Of a stretch of DNA of 64,000 nt, positions 35,629 to 44,687 are shown in pieces. The position numbers and the translations under genes were made by a program. The notes below the pieces were generated by a model. The model saw only the letters and a program-made list of their open reading frames with translations, did not search any database and was not told the origin of the DNA. How positions within the stretch are numbered: position 1 is the first letter of the stretch; every line of letters begins with the position of its first letter. Source of the stretch: Candidatus Poribacteria bacterium (lineage in GTDB: Bacteria > Poribacteria > WGA-4E > WGA-3G); contig JAJEIE010000012.1 of the NCBI GenBank assembly GCA_022827625.1, positions 1 through 64,000 on the forward strand, read 5' to 3'.

Positions 35629-36550
35629 CCTGTCTTCCGTGACGACCTATCCACTCAAGGAGCGTATCAACAAAGTCTCGGTTCACGATTTTGCGAGGCT
35701 GCCAGAATCAGAGGCGGATATCTCAGCATTTTTAGCGAGTCTCCCGAAAATTCTCAAAGGATCAGATTTCTTAGCACTCGTTGACGCTATCGTCACAGCG
35801 TATCAGAACAAGAAACCGGTTATCGTGATGATGGGTGGGCATGTCATCAAATGCGGATTGAGTCCGCTCCTCATCGCTTTGGTGAAACGCGGTGTGATTA
35901 CCGGGTTCGCCTTTAACGGCGCCAGCAGTATCCACGATTTCGAGATTGCCCTTATTGGGGAAACCTCTGAGGATGTCTCCGCGTATCTCCAGACCGGACA
36001 ATTCGGGATGTGGGAGGAGACTGGACACTTGATGAACACGGCAATTCAGCACGCCGCGGATACTGGCATTGGGATGGGTGAAGCGTTGGGTAAGCAGCTC
36101 GTAGAGATGAACGCGCCTTATAACACGTCCAGCCTCCTTGCTACCGGTGTCCAATACGACATCCCAATTACGGTGCATGTCGCTATCGGCACAGACATTA
36201 TCCATCAACATCCGGCGACGAACGGTGCCGCTATCGGTGAAGCAAGTTTTACCGATTTTCGTTTGTTGACAGGGTTAGTAGAAGAACTGGAAGGCGGTGG
36301 AGTCGTCCTCAATTTGGGTTCAGCTGTGATTCTGCCGGAGGTTTTTTTGAAGGCACTAACAATTGCGCGAAATTTGGGGCATACGGTATCCCACTTCACA
36401 ACTGCCAATTTCGATATGAACCAGCAATACCGTCCCGTAGAGAATGTCGTCAAACGCCCGACGGAGATGGGAGGGAAAGGCTATACGTTCACGGGACATC
36501 ATGAGTTGATGATCCCGCTACTGGTGCAGGCAATTATGACCCGCCTATAA
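35603..36550 (+). CDS. Conserved protein, deoxyhypusine-synthase-like fold (tentative)
   Basis: A 315-residue soluble protein. The ATG at 35603 lies inside the end of the ligase gene with AGAGG before it, so translation is coupled. It has a striking glycine-rich and histidine-rich core: VIVMMGGHVIKCGLSPLLIAL, FAFNGASSIHDFEIALIGET, QFGMWEETGHLMNTAI, ITVHVAIGTDIIHQHP and VVLNLGSAVILPEVFL. This suggests a Rossmann-like nucleotide- or NAD-binding enzyme, as in deoxyhypusine-synthase relatives, but the active-site lysine of true deoxyhypusine synthase was not identified. The reaction is unknown. Confidence 0.8.
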   Translation: MKKDRTPVDLSSVTTYPLKERINKVSVHDFARLPESEADISAFLASLPKILKGSDFLALVDAIVTAYQNKKPVIVMMGGHVIKCGLSPLLIALVKRGVITGFAFNGASSIHDFEIALIGETSEDVSAYLQTGQFGMWEETGHLMNTAIQHAADTGIGMGEALGKQLVEMNAPYNTSSLLATGVQYDIPITVHVAIGTDIIHQHPATNGAAIGEASFTDFRLLTGLVEELEGGGVVLNLGSAVILPEVFLKALTIARNLGHTVSHFTTANFDMNQQYRPVENVVKRPTEMGGKGYTFTGHHELMIPLLVQAIMTRL

Positions 36551-36775
36551 GGTGTCAATAAAATCCTCTCGCTCCTCTTCTGTCATGGTGTCCCAATTCA
36601 ATCCTCGGGATGTACAGAGTTGTCGAACCTGCGACTCAGCGTATTTCATTCGTTCCTCTTCACCCACACTGGTTCTTTCTGCAAGCGCAATCAGGACTGC
36701 ACGCTTCTCTTTAGGGGGCATCTGCTGGATAAAATCAATAAGCTGCTCGGTTGTTAACTCAATAGTTGCATTCAT
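36545..36775 (-). CDS. Small helical protein, antitoxin-like (no toxin seen)
   Basis: A 76-residue protein starting at the ATG at 36775 after AAAGGAGAA. MNATIELTTEQLIDFIQQMP with KEKRAVLIALAER resembles the short N-terminal addiction-module type proteins that regulate a partner. No toxin gene lies next to it. It overlaps tail-to-tail by six bases with the gene on the plus strand. Function not assigned. Confidence 0.7.
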   Translation of the reverse strand: MNATIELTTEQLIDFIQQMPPKEKRAVLIALAERTSVGEEERMKYAESQVRQLCTSRGLNWDTMTEEEREDFIDTL

Positions 36776-36844
36776 TCTACAATTTCTCCTTTGCCAGAAC
36801 AAAATTGAAAATTACCGACTAACACTTACAACACAAACCATACA

Positions 36845-37042
36845 CTATCTCCCTTCTGGAAAACGCCTGCTTGCACCATTTCTGCGCTTTGATGCCGCTT
36901 TCAGTTCTGCCAAATAGGATCGGATAGCGCGCAGCTTCGGTAGTGACGGAATGTGTAAGTAAATCCTCAGAAGTTGTCCTCGCTTGGCACTATCCATATT
37001 TTTGTAGGTCTCCAAAATCTTTTGATATATTGAACCGTCCAT
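36845..37042 (-). CDS. Small basic protein of unknown function
   Basis: A 65-residue protein. GGAGGG precedes the ATG at 37042 by six bases, supporting translation. It is helical and basic at its C terminus (KAASKRRNGASRRFPEGR). No domain recognised. It lies between the 76-residue gene and the CYTH gene on the same strand. Confidence 0.65.
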   Translation of the reverse strand: MDGSIYQKILETYKNMDSAKRGQLLRIYLHIPSLPKLRAIRSYLAELKAASKRRNGASRRFPEGR

Positions 37043-37086
37043 CTCAAATCCCTCCGATTTCTATGAGATAGTATCTCCCAAATCAG

Positions 37087-37635
37087 TCACGACTTCCGCA
37101 TAATGAGATCGCTGTAGGAAACAGCAATCGGCTCGGTAGTGTCTAAGCGTAGTGTGGTTTTAACGTGTTGATGTTCGTCTACGGCTTCGGTCTCGGCCTG
37201 TCCTTGAAACACTGTCTCCAATTCAACAAATTGCCCTAAATCAGCAACCCTATCAAGATGGATACGCGTGTGATTGAACATCCAAACCTCTCGATGTTTG
37301 CGGACAATTGTCTTGATACCGAATGCGGCGGTTAGCAGCGTTTTCAAGGCTGTAGGATCGTTAATCTTGCAGAGTTGATACTGACTGTAACGGGACGCGT
37401 CCTGGTTCGGACGCTCATAGTAGATGAGCCATGCCTCTGTCATTCCGTCAATCTCGCGTAGTTTAAAACGCGGTTCACACGCTTCCGATTTTGTCCGGCA
37501 CTTTTCCGCCGCCATATAAAAATACGTATCAATTTGATGCACAGTTTCATGATGCGTCGCATTTAAGTCAGCCAATCTTGGATAGAAACTATCAAGCGCC
37601 TGACACTGTGCCTTGAACTCTAAATTTGTTGCCAT
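37087..37635 (-). CDS. CYTH-domain protein (CyaB/ThTPase-like)
   Basis: A 182-residue protein. The open frame goes back to 37758, but the fold starts at the ATG at 37635 (MATNLEFKAQCQALDSFYPR), where N-L-E-F-K replaces the ExExK motif, as in CyaB proteins. The remaining pieces fit a CYTH tunnel: YFYMAAEKCRTKSEACEPRFKLREID, IYYERPNQDASRYSQY, VRKHREVWMFNHTRIHLDRV and FVELETVF. CYTH enzymes act on triphosphates with divalent metals, including triphosphatases and class IV adenylyl cyclases. With this start the gene follows the receiver-like gene by 28 bases and no longer overlaps it. Confidence 0.82.
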   Translation of the reverse strand: MATNLEFKAQCQALDSFYPRLADLNATHHETVHQIDTYFYMAAEKCRTKSEACEPRFKLREIDGMTEAWLIYYERPNQDASRYSQYQLCKINDPTALKTLLTAAFGIKTIVRKHREVWMFNHTRIHLDRVADLGQFVELETVFQGQAETEAVDEHQHVKTTLRLDTTEPIAVSYSDLIMRKS

Positions 37636-37663
37636 ATCTTGATCGGATGTGAGCTGAGGTTCT

Positions 37664-38263
37664 TCATTCAAGGTCTCTAATGTCTTCACCAGACTCGAAA
37701 CCGTCGATACACGAGCGATTGCAGCGTTCCCCATGCGCCAACAACCAACAAACCTCATGCCGTAACTGAAGTGAACTCATCAGACAGGTACGCAATTGAT
37801 CTGGATCGAAATCGCGTCCTAATAGAAAACTGTAGCTACCCAAACGCATCACGTGTCGTCCGGCACTGTTATTACGGACAATAGGAACAATTTTCACGTG
37901 GGGTTGATACCTCTCAACATATTCAAAGAGTCTCGACCGCGAGCGACGCAAACAGTCAGGGATTATCATCTGATATCTTGCCACCTTCAGCATACCGATA
38001 GCTTCTCCAGTGCGTTCTGGAATATCGCATCCGTAGCCTGCAGAATGGACGAGGTCTCTGACTTTATCATGTAGATCTTCGTTCCTTGAGAGGAACATCA
38101 CATCACCTTGTAATTCAGAGATGCCGAAATCCTCTTGAATATCAAGCGGAATACGTGCTTCCCGAGTTCGCCAATCCAAGGTTCGACGCGCCCGCCTCAC
38201 CCGTTCATTGACATCATTGAGCCGCTCTTCTAAATCTGGGAGTGGTTTAAAAACTTTCTGCAT
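37664..38263 (-). CDS. Receiver-domain-like protein, degenerate
   Basis: A 199-residue protein. After a basic helical region (residues 1-45) comes a receiver-like alpha/beta fold: VMFLSRNEDLHDKVRDLVHSAG, EAIGMLKVARYQMIIPDCLRRS, VKIVPIVRNNSAG and SYSFLLGRDFDPDQLRTCL. The acidic pocket at the end of the first strand is mostly lost (SRNED), and the phosphorylatable aspartate would be the one in IIPDC. Phosphorylation is doubtful. It is in one unit with the CYTH gene, suggesting a signalling pair, an inference. Confidence 0.72.
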   Translation of the reverse strand: MQKVFKPLPDLEERLNDVNERVRRARRTLDWRTREARIPLDIQEDFGISELQGDVMFLSRNEDLHDKVRDLVHSAGYGCDIPERTGEAIGMLKVARYQMIIPDCLRRSRSRLFEYVERYQPHVKIVPIVRNNSAGRHVMRLGSYSFLLGRDFDPDQLRTCLMSSLQLRHEVCWLLAHGERCNRSCIDGFESGEDIRDLE

Positions 38264-38350
38264 TCTGTTTGTGCAAACACTTTGATGAAAAATAGGAACC
38301 GGTTACTGCTCTCTATTGTAGCACACCTTTTTGACGTACATCAAGCAATT

Positions 38351-38380
38351 TTGTTGATAAAAACCGCGACATGCTATAAA
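38351..38380 (+). promoter_or_regulatory. Candidate sigma-70 promoter
   Basis: TTGTTG (38351-38356), 18 bases, TATAAA (38375-38380), 78 bases before the LamG gene. The -10 box is good and the -35 fair. Confidence 0.5.
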
Positions 38381-38458
38381 ATGTAGGCATTCAGGGATCA
38401 ACTCTTTCCGACTGCTGAAAATGTCAACTGCTGATAGCCAATACATGGAGGATTCAAC

Positions 38459-39226
38459 ATGAAATACTTGCGAGTCAGCGCTGTCCTGCTCTTCTGCCTC
38501 TTCTTAATTCCATTATCAAGTTCTGCAGAAATTGATCCAGCAACCATTGTTGCAGGATGGCTTTTTGACGACGGAAATGGCGATACCTTGTCGGATTTCT
38601 CAGGCAATGGACATGACGGCGAAATTCAGGGCGCACCGAAATGGGTAGATGGTAAGTTTGGAAAGGCACTTGAGTTCGACGGTGCCAAGGATTGGGTAGA
38701 GGTTCCAGAGATTGGTACTTTTGAAGAGATCACAGCATGTGTCTGGGCACAGTACACCGGTAGAGTCGGACAATTCCGAGTCATTTTTGACAATAACGGT
38801 TGGGCCGCAGGGGATGTCCACCATCAGATCCGACCGGCGAACGAACTCGTTTGGGCAATTAATGGCAACGGCGGACACCTATTCTCTACAATTTTTTTTA
38901 CCGACAAAGAGATAGACAAATGGCATCACTTCGCAACCGTCTATAGCACAAAGGAAAAAATTAGACGCTACTACATCAACGGTGAAGAGAACAAGGAAGA
39001 TGACCAAGCCGCCATTCCGGGGAAACTGGGGCCCGCAAGAATCGGCGATTGGGATGGCGGTGACAGATTTTGGATGGGGTACCTTGACGAGTTGGTTTTC
39101 TTTAACGTTGCTTTGACACAAGAAGAGGTTGTCCAAATCATGGAAGAAGGCTTCGAGAAAGTGCTGTCCGTTCAACCGCAAGGAAAACTGGCGACAAAAT
39201 GGGGTGTGTTGAAAACCATTAATTGA
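38459..39226 (+). CDS. Secreted LamG/concanavalin-fold domain protein
   Basis: A 255-residue protein after GGAGG. The signal peptide MKYLRVSAVLLFCLFLIPLSSSA is cleaved before EIDP. One LamG-like jelly-roll domain follows: AGWLFDDGNGDTLSDFSGNGH, GKFGKALEFDGAKDWVEVP, DKWHHFATVYSTKEKIRRYYINGEE (read in parts) and GYLDELVFFNVALTQEEV. These domains bind carbohydrates or proteins on the outside. It stands alone in its own promoter region. The C-terminal tail (VLKTIN) has no anchor seen. Confidence 0.9.
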   Translation: MKYLRVSAVLLFCLFLIPLSSSAEIDPATIVAGWLFDDGNGDTLSDFSGNGHDGEIQGAPKWVDGKFGKALEFDGAKDWVEVPEIGTFEEITACVWAQYTGRVGQFRVIFDNNGWAAGDVHHQIRPANELVWAINGNGGHLFSTIFFTDKEIDKWHHFATVYSTKEKIRRYYINGEENKEDDQAAIPGKLGPARIGDWDGGDRFWMGYLDELVFFNVALTQEEVVQIMEEGFEKVLSVQPQGKLATKWGVLKTIN

Positions 39227-39262
39227 GAGAACTAATATTTGCAGCGAAGTAGGAGCATCACT

Positions 39263-40300
39263 ATGTCTACACCCCAACTTCCACTTCCGCCACATTTCGA
39301 TGCAGATCGGGTAGACAAAGTTTGGCGGATTCCCTACCAAGAGCGCCAGCGTGAAGCACAGGAATGGGCAGAGAAACATGCAGTTTGTCCAGCATCCGAA
39401 GATGATTTTAGGACCTGCTTGTTACTCGTCGATGTTCAAAATACGTTCTGCATTCCAGATTACGAACTTTTCGTTGGCGGAAGATCCGGGAACGGTGCCG
39501 TAGAGGATAACATTCGCTTGTGTCAATTCATCTATCGCAATCTACCAAATATCAGCAAAATCGCCTGCACAATGGATACACACACAGCGATGCAGATATT
39601 TCACGAAGTTTTCTGGATCAATGATATCGGTGAACACCCAATCCCCCTACAGACCCTGATTACACAAGAAGACATCGAAACAGGTAAATGGCGCGTCAAT
39701 CCTGCGGTTGCGGAAAGCCTGATGGGAGACCAAAATCGGTACGAGTGGCTAAAGGCTTATGGTGAACACTATGTCAAAGTGCTGACAGCAGAAGGGAAAT
39801 ACCCGCTTGCGATATGGCCCTACCATGCAATGCTCGGTGGGATTGGGCATGCTGTTGTCTCTGCTGTTGATGAAGCCTGCTTTTTTCATACAATCGCACG
39901 TAAGGCACAGATACATTACGAAATCAAAGGACAGAATCCGTTGACGGAAAACTATTCCGTCTTGCGCCCGGAAGTTCTTAACGATGCCGATGGAAAACCG
40001 ATCGCTGAAAGAAACAGTGCCTTCCTACAAATGCTCCTCGAATACGATCGCGTGATTATCGCTGGACAGGCAAAAAGCCACTGCGTCGCCTGGACGGTTA
40101 GCGACTTGCTCGAAGAGATTCAGAAAATCGATATTGCGTTGGCGAAGAAAATCTATCTCGTGGATGATCTAACTTCACCCGTTGTTGTGCCAGGTATAGT
40201 GGACTTCACAGAACCCGCAGACGCTCTTTTTGCCAAAGTTTCGGATGCCGGGATGCATGTGGTGCAGTCAACAGCACCGATTGCGCAGTGGGCTGAGTAG
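39263..40300 (+). CDS. Isochorismatase-like cysteine hydrolase
   Basis: A 345-residue protein; the ATG at 39263 follows AGGAG and is preferred over one at 39239. The fold's core is visible: LLVDVQNTFCIPDYELF (catalytic Asp), KIACTMDTHTAMQIFH, and the nucleophile Cys in AGQAKSHCVAWTVSDLL. The family includes isochorismatase, nicotinamidase and N-carbamoyl hydrolases. At 345 residues it is longer than the usual 180-250, with an N-terminal lead of about 45 residues and an inserted middle section (about 130-230) containing GKYPLAIWPYHAML. Substrate unknown. The transporter gene follows 90 bases downstream. Confidence 0.85.
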   Translation: MSTPQLPLPPHFDADRVDKVWRIPYQERQREAQEWAEKHAVCPASEDDFRTCLLLVDVQNTFCIPDYELFVGGRSGNGAVEDNIRLCQFIYRNLPNISKIACTMDTHTAMQIFHEVFWINDIGEHPIPLQTLITQEDIETGKWRVNPAVAESLMGDQNRYEWLKAYGEHYVKVLTAEGKYPLAIWPYHAMLGGIGHAVVSAVDEACFFHTIARKAQIHYEIKGQNPLTENYSVLRPEVLNDADGKPIAERNSAFLQMLLEYDRVIIAGQAKSHCVAWTVSDLLEEIQKIDIALAKKIYLVDDLTSPVVVPGIVDFTEPADALFAKVSDAGMHVVQSTAPIAQWAE

Positions 40301-40390
40301 CAACTTAGGTCATTATTGAAAAACGCGTAGGATGATCGAAAACCTGTCCGAAACGAAGTGGCGGACAATCGAGGAGTAAAAAATTAAAAA

Positions 40391-41716
40391 ATGGAAAATA
40401 GACAAACAGGATTTGGAACTTACGTCCGCTTGTCTGGGATGATGTTTCTCCAGTTCGCTATATGGGGGGCATGGGCGGTGCTTATTGCCGGACACATGCA
40501 AAACCTCGGATTCACCGGCAAACAGATTAGTTACGTCTTTGGTACCACCGCCATCGGTTCAATGATTTCTCCGATCATCGCAGGTTGGATTGCCGACCGA
40601 TTAATGCCTGCTCAGGTGTTCGCAGCAATTTCGCACCTACTCGGCGGTGTCTGTCTGCTTTTCGCATGGAAACAGACAAGTTTCCCGATGATGTGGGGCG
40701 CGATTTTCCTGCATGCCGTCCTCTACATGCCCACGATCGCCCTGACAAACGCCATCGCCTTCCACCACATGGGACAATCGGACAAATTTGGTAATATCCG
40801 CGTCTTCGGAACGTTTGGCTGGATTGCGATTAATTGGGCACTGAGTCTGTATCTACGGTACTGCGAAGGACAAGCGATAAACCTTTCATTCATTTCTGAC
40901 TGGTTCTCCTTCTTAGGGAATGCTGTTTCTTTTCTCACCAATCACCTTCTTGATGGAGGTGTTTCCGACTGCCTCTTCTTCGGTGCTATCCTCTCCTTTA
41001 TTATGGGTGCCTACTGTCTGACACTCCCCAACACACCGCCAAGCAAAGAGGCAAAGAACCCTTATGCGTTCCTTGAAGCGTTCTCTCTCGTCTCAAACCG
41101 AAATTTCGCTGTGCTTCTGATTATCTCCTTCGTCGTTGCGATCGAACTTCCGTTCTATTACAACTTGACTTATCTCTTTCTGACCGAAGCAGAACACGGT
41201 GTTGGACTTGCAGGGAGTAGCGCTAACTTCGCAATGAGCCTTGGACAAGTTGCCGAAGTGGCACTCATGCTCCTGCTATTCCCGTGTCTACGATGGTTTG
41301 GGATGCGGTTTACAATCTTCTTAGGTATCCTCGCGTGGCCCGTCCGGTACGCTATTTTCGCCATAGGTCAACCCGTGTGGTTGGTCATTGGGGCACAAAC
41401 CTTGCACGGGATTTGTTACTCGTTCTTCTTCGTGGGTGGAATGATTGCTGTAGAGCGGTTGAGCCCACAAGATATCCGAGCGAGCTCTCAATCCTTGCTC
41501 CTTTTTGTTACCAACGGGTTTGGGATGTTAGTCGGACATATCATCAGCGGACGCGTCCACGACTTTTTCGCTTACGCCGAGGGTGGACACGCATGGGCAA
41601 AAATCTTCATGATCCCCATTGTTGTAACAATCGTTGCCGCAATTGCCTTCATTGCGTTATTCGATGAAAAGAAATACCAAGCAGACGCAGAAGCAATGGG
41701 ACGAAATTCTACATAG
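40391..41716 (+). CDS. MFS transporter of the nucleoside:proton symporter (NupG-like) family
   Basis: A 441-residue integral membrane protein with about 12 helices. The N terminus SGMMFLQFAIWGAWAVLIAG resembles NHS-family members such as NupG. Helix-rich segments include YVFGTTAIGSMISPIIAGWI, AIFLHAVLYMPTIALTNAIA, FGTFGWIAINWALSLYL and MPFTNGFGML-like ends. Proteins of this family import nucleosides or sugars driven by the proton gradient. In planctomycete-like genomes they often sit near hydrolases; here an isochorismatase-like enzyme is adjacent. Substrate not proven. Confidence 0.85.
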   Translation: MENRQTGFGTYVRLSGMMFLQFAIWGAWAVLIAGHMQNLGFTGKQISYVFGTTAIGSMISPIIAGWIADRLMPAQVFAAISHLLGGVCLLFAWKQTSFPMMWGAIFLHAVLYMPTIALTNAIAFHHMGQSDKFGNIRVFGTFGWIAINWALSLYLRYCEGQAINLSFISDWFSFLGNAVSFLTNHLLDGGVSDCLFFGAILSFIMGAYCLTLPNTPPSKEAKNPYAFLEAFSLVSNRNFAVLLIISFVVAIELPFYYNLTYLFLTEAEHGVGLAGSSANFAMSLGQVAEVALMLLLFPCLRWFGMRFTIFLGILAWPVRYAIFAIGQPVWLVIGAQTLHGICYSFFFVGGMIAVERLSPQDIRASSQSLLLFVTNGFGMLVGHIISGRVHDFFAYAEGGHAWAKIFMIPIVVTIVAAIAFIALFDEKKYQADAEAMGRNST

Positions 41717-41744
41717 CGGAGAATCGTTAAGGTGGTGGTTACGC

Positions 41745-41862
41745 TACCGCTCAGCCTTCAGTTAAACCTTGTGGCAGTTGCCGAATACTTCCTGACACGA
41801 ACCGCTCTTTACTGGCTGCTGAAGGTTTCCTACGCAGTAGGCGACCTGACGGCTAACGGCTA
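41745..41862. repeat. MITE-like inverted-repeat element E (diverged)
   Basis: Contains GCTCAGCCTTCAGTTAAACC on the left and GGTTTCCTACGCAGTAGGCG plus CTGACGGCTAACGGCT on the right, with words typical of elements A-D. It ends eight bases before the next start. Confidence 0.45.
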
Positions 41863-41869
41863 AAATATT

Positions 41870-44617
41870 ATGTTTGATTTCCGCGCGCCTCTGTTCTTAA
41901 TTCTCCTTGCTGCAATCCCGGTGCTAATCTTTGTGCAACGACGGGCACACCGCGGCACAGCAAAATGGCGGAAAAGCGCGATCCTCTTCCTCCGAGGCAC
42001 CGCGCTTTTATGCGCGATCCTCGCCTTAGCCGATCTGCACCGGACCCACAACCAACAACGTCTGGCAGTCGTTTTCCTGATTGATACCTCCGAAAGCATC
42101 CCATCTACACAGCACGAGAAGGCACTCAGAGAGATAAACGCCGCTGTCGCGGGATTAAAACCTACTGACCGGTTCGGTGTTATCAGTTTCGCGACAGAGA
42201 CCGCGATCCTACGAGAAATCCGTCCCAAACAAGACTTACCGACGGTAGGTTCACTGGCGATGTCAGTGGAAGCACTCCCAGAACAGACGTTTCAGCGAGA
42301 CGGGACAGACATCCTCACGGTACTCAAACGCGCAATTGCTCTCTTGCCAGACCATTATCATCGACGGATCGTACTGTTCAGCGACGGCATACATAACGTT
42401 GGCGGAACACCCATCAAAGACTACCTACCCCTGCTCTCGGCAAGTGATGTCGAAATATTAACGATCCCACTCGAAACTATCAAGGATGCCGTTCAAGTGG
42501 TGCAGCTGCAACTCCCCACCGAAGTCCGAAAAGAACAACACTTCGGAATCAACGCAGTGATTGAGACTGACGGGAGTATCCCAAACCTGAATGCCACTCT
42601 CTATCGCGAAGACACCCTGATTGATGAATTTGAATGGACACTACCAAGCGGGAGACACGTACGACCTCTACGCACAGAACAGATTTCAGAAGAAGGGAGT
42701 CATACATATCGGCTGAAGTTGAATGTAACCGATGAAATCCCAGAAAACAATCAGGCGGATGCCGTTGTGCGAATTCAGGACCAACCCCAGGTTACCGTAT
42801 ACGCGGAAGGGGATTTGGCAGACACTGTCCCATTTAAAACCGTTCTTGAGGAAAATGGCTTCAGTGTGGAGGTAATGTCCCCAACGGAGATGCCGACGGA
42901 ACTTGTAACGCTCCAACGCAGCGATGTTCTGATACTGAACAACATCCCTGCAGATGCGCTTTCGGTGGAACAACAACGACACATCGAAAATTACGTCCGC
43001 GACCTCGGACACGGATTGGTTGTTATCGGTGGAAGGCGTGCCTATGGACCTGGAGGCTACACCGATACGGCGTTGGAACGGACGCTTCCGGTAGAGATGA
43101 CTCCACGTGAACGCAAGGATGCTGTCGCTATTGTCTTTGTGCTGGATACATCGGGGAGTATGGCGAACTACATCGGGGCGCGACAGAAAATCCAACTTGC
43201 CATTGAAGGGGTCCGCACGGGTATCCGTAACCTTGACGAAGAAGATATGGCTGGCATCCTCGGCTTCAATACCGATGTCCATCGCATTTCTGACCTGACT
43301 TCCGACCAAAATGCGCTGATCTTCGCCGTGAGCAAACTCCGTCCAACGGGGGGTACCACAAAGATAAAAGACGCTACTGAGAAGGCGTACGAGATGCTCA
43401 AAGCAAATGCGGCAAAACGGAAGCACATCGTCCTCCTATCCGACGGTAAGTCCGATGGGGCGGAATCTGCTTTTCTTGAACTCGCAGCGCAGATCGCTGA
43501 GGCACGCATCCGTCTCACAACGATAGCGATAGGCGATGCCAATAGACAACTCCTTACGAAAGTCGCAGAAATAGGGGATGGACAGCCTGTTTTTGTTGAA
43601 AATATCCAGCAACTGCCGGAGGTCTTAACAGAAGCCGTCCGAGAAACGCGGCGTTACATCGTTCAGGAACCCTTTCAACCTGTTATTGCTGTGCCAAACG
43701 CACCGATTGTCTCAGGCATCGGTACACCACCGGAACTCCAGGGTTACGTCTCAACAACAGAAAAGGAAGCCTCCCAAGTTTTCATCCACTCTCACAAAGA
43801 CGAATCGATCCTTGCGGGTTGGAATTTCGGATTGGGAAAATCGGTCGCGTGGACATCAGACGTTCAACCCGTATGGGCGAAAGCGTGGATTCCGTGGGAA
43901 AATTTTGGGAAGTTTTGGGGGCAGGCTATCAATTGGGTACTCCCAGCAACAGATACAGAGGTCGATTTCGACCTCTCGGTATCACTTCAGCACGGTGTGG
44001 CACAAGCCAATATTGATACACGAACAGCGTCACAAGCATCGTATAAACTTCACGTTGTAACTCCCGATGGGACAAGCGGATCGGTTGAAATGCAACAGCA
44101 GACACCGACGCGTTATAGCGGTACATTTCAGATGTCCAACAGTGGTGCCTATATTGTCACCGCCCAGCGTGACGGCGATGCACACAAGCGCACCGAAGTC
44201 TTGTCGCTCTCTTATCCAGCAGAATACGCCGAATTTGAGGTTGATACGGCTCTGCTAAAGATGCTTGCTGCTCGGACTGCCGGTATTTATGAACCGACAC
44301 CAACCCAAATAACGAGACCGGCAGGCACACCCGTTGAGAAGGAGGTTCCACTGGCGCGAGCCTTGTTAGTTGCTGCGGTTCTCTTGTTCGTATTAGAGAT
44401 GATTCTCCGGCGTTTCAGCATAACGAATAGGTATCTAACTGCACTCCTTGAACGACTCACTGGGAAACCTGTAGACCGAACTATAGAACCCCAAACGATG
44501 CGTACACTTGTGAGCACCCCGCCTTTGGACGAACGTATCACAGCAGCCCCAACATCTCCACAGCCTGTAGAAGCACCCATGACTCGACTATTAGCCGCTA
44601 AAAAGCGGGTACGTTGA
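41870..44617 (+). CDS. Membrane protein with two von Willebrand A domains and a glutamine-amidotransferase-like domain
   Basis: A 915-residue protein. N-terminal helices (about 7-23 and 38-55) are followed by a first VWA domain with MIDAS D72-x-S74-x-S76 (VFLIDTSESIP). A middle region (about 290-400) has an amidotransferase-like fold (VLILNNIPADALSVEQQ, VVIGGRRAYGPGGY). A second VWA domain carries D426-x-S428-x-S430 (VLDTSGSMANY), with a later GGTTKIKDA. A last helix precedes a cytoplasmic tail (about 825-843). Related proteins occur in Bat/CoxD-like and aerotolerance-type operons, where they form surface complexes through metal-dependent adhesion sites. No MoxR ATPase is adjacent. Function inferred only as scaffold. 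Confidence 0.88.
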   Translation: MFDFRAPLFLILLAAIPVLIFVQRRAHRGTAKWRKSAILFLRGTALLCAILALADLHRTHNQQRLAVVFLIDTSESIPSTQHEKALREINAAVAGLKPTDRFGVISFATETAILREIRPKQDLPTVGSLAMSVEALPEQTFQRDGTDILTVLKRAIALLPDHYHRRIVLFSDGIHNVGGTPIKDYLPLLSASDVEILTIPLETIKDAVQVVQLQLPTEVRKEQHFGINAVIETDGSIPNLNATLYREDTLIDEFEWTLPSGRHVRPLRTEQISEEGSHTYRLKLNVTDEIPENNQADAVVRIQDQPQVTVYAEGDLADTVPFKTVLEENGFSVEVMSPTEMPTELVTLQRSDVLILNNIPADALSVEQQRHIENYVRDLGHGLVVIGGRRAYGPGGYTDTALERTLPVEMTPRERKDAVAIVFVLDTSGSMANYIGARQKIQLAIEGVRTGIRNLDEEDMAGILGFNTDVHRISDLTSDQNALIFAVSKLRPTGGTTKIKDATEKAYEMLKANAAKRKHIVLLSDGKSDGAESAFLELAAQIAEARIRLTTIAIGDANRQLLTKVAEIGDGQPVFVENIQQLPEVLTEAVRETRRYIVQEPFQPVIAVPNAPIVSGIGTPPELQGYVSTTEKEASQVFIHSHKDESILAGWNFGLGKSVAWTSDVQPVWAKAWIPWENFGKFWGQAINWVLPATDTEVDFDLSVSLQHGVAQANIDTRTASQASYKLHVVTPDGTSGSVEMQQQTPTRYSGTFQMSNSGAYIVTAQRDGDAHKRTEVLSLSYPAEYAEFEVDTALLKMLAARTAGIYEPTPTQITRPAGTPVEKEVPLARALLVAAVLLFVLEMILRRFSITNRYLTALLERLTGKPVDRTIEPQTMRTLVSTPPLDERITAAPTSPQPVEAPMTRLLAAKKRVR

Positions 44618-44687
44618 TGCATTTATCACTTTCGTTAAGAAGGTTGAGATGTAGGTTGGGATACTGAACTAGCACACGGATCGGTTT

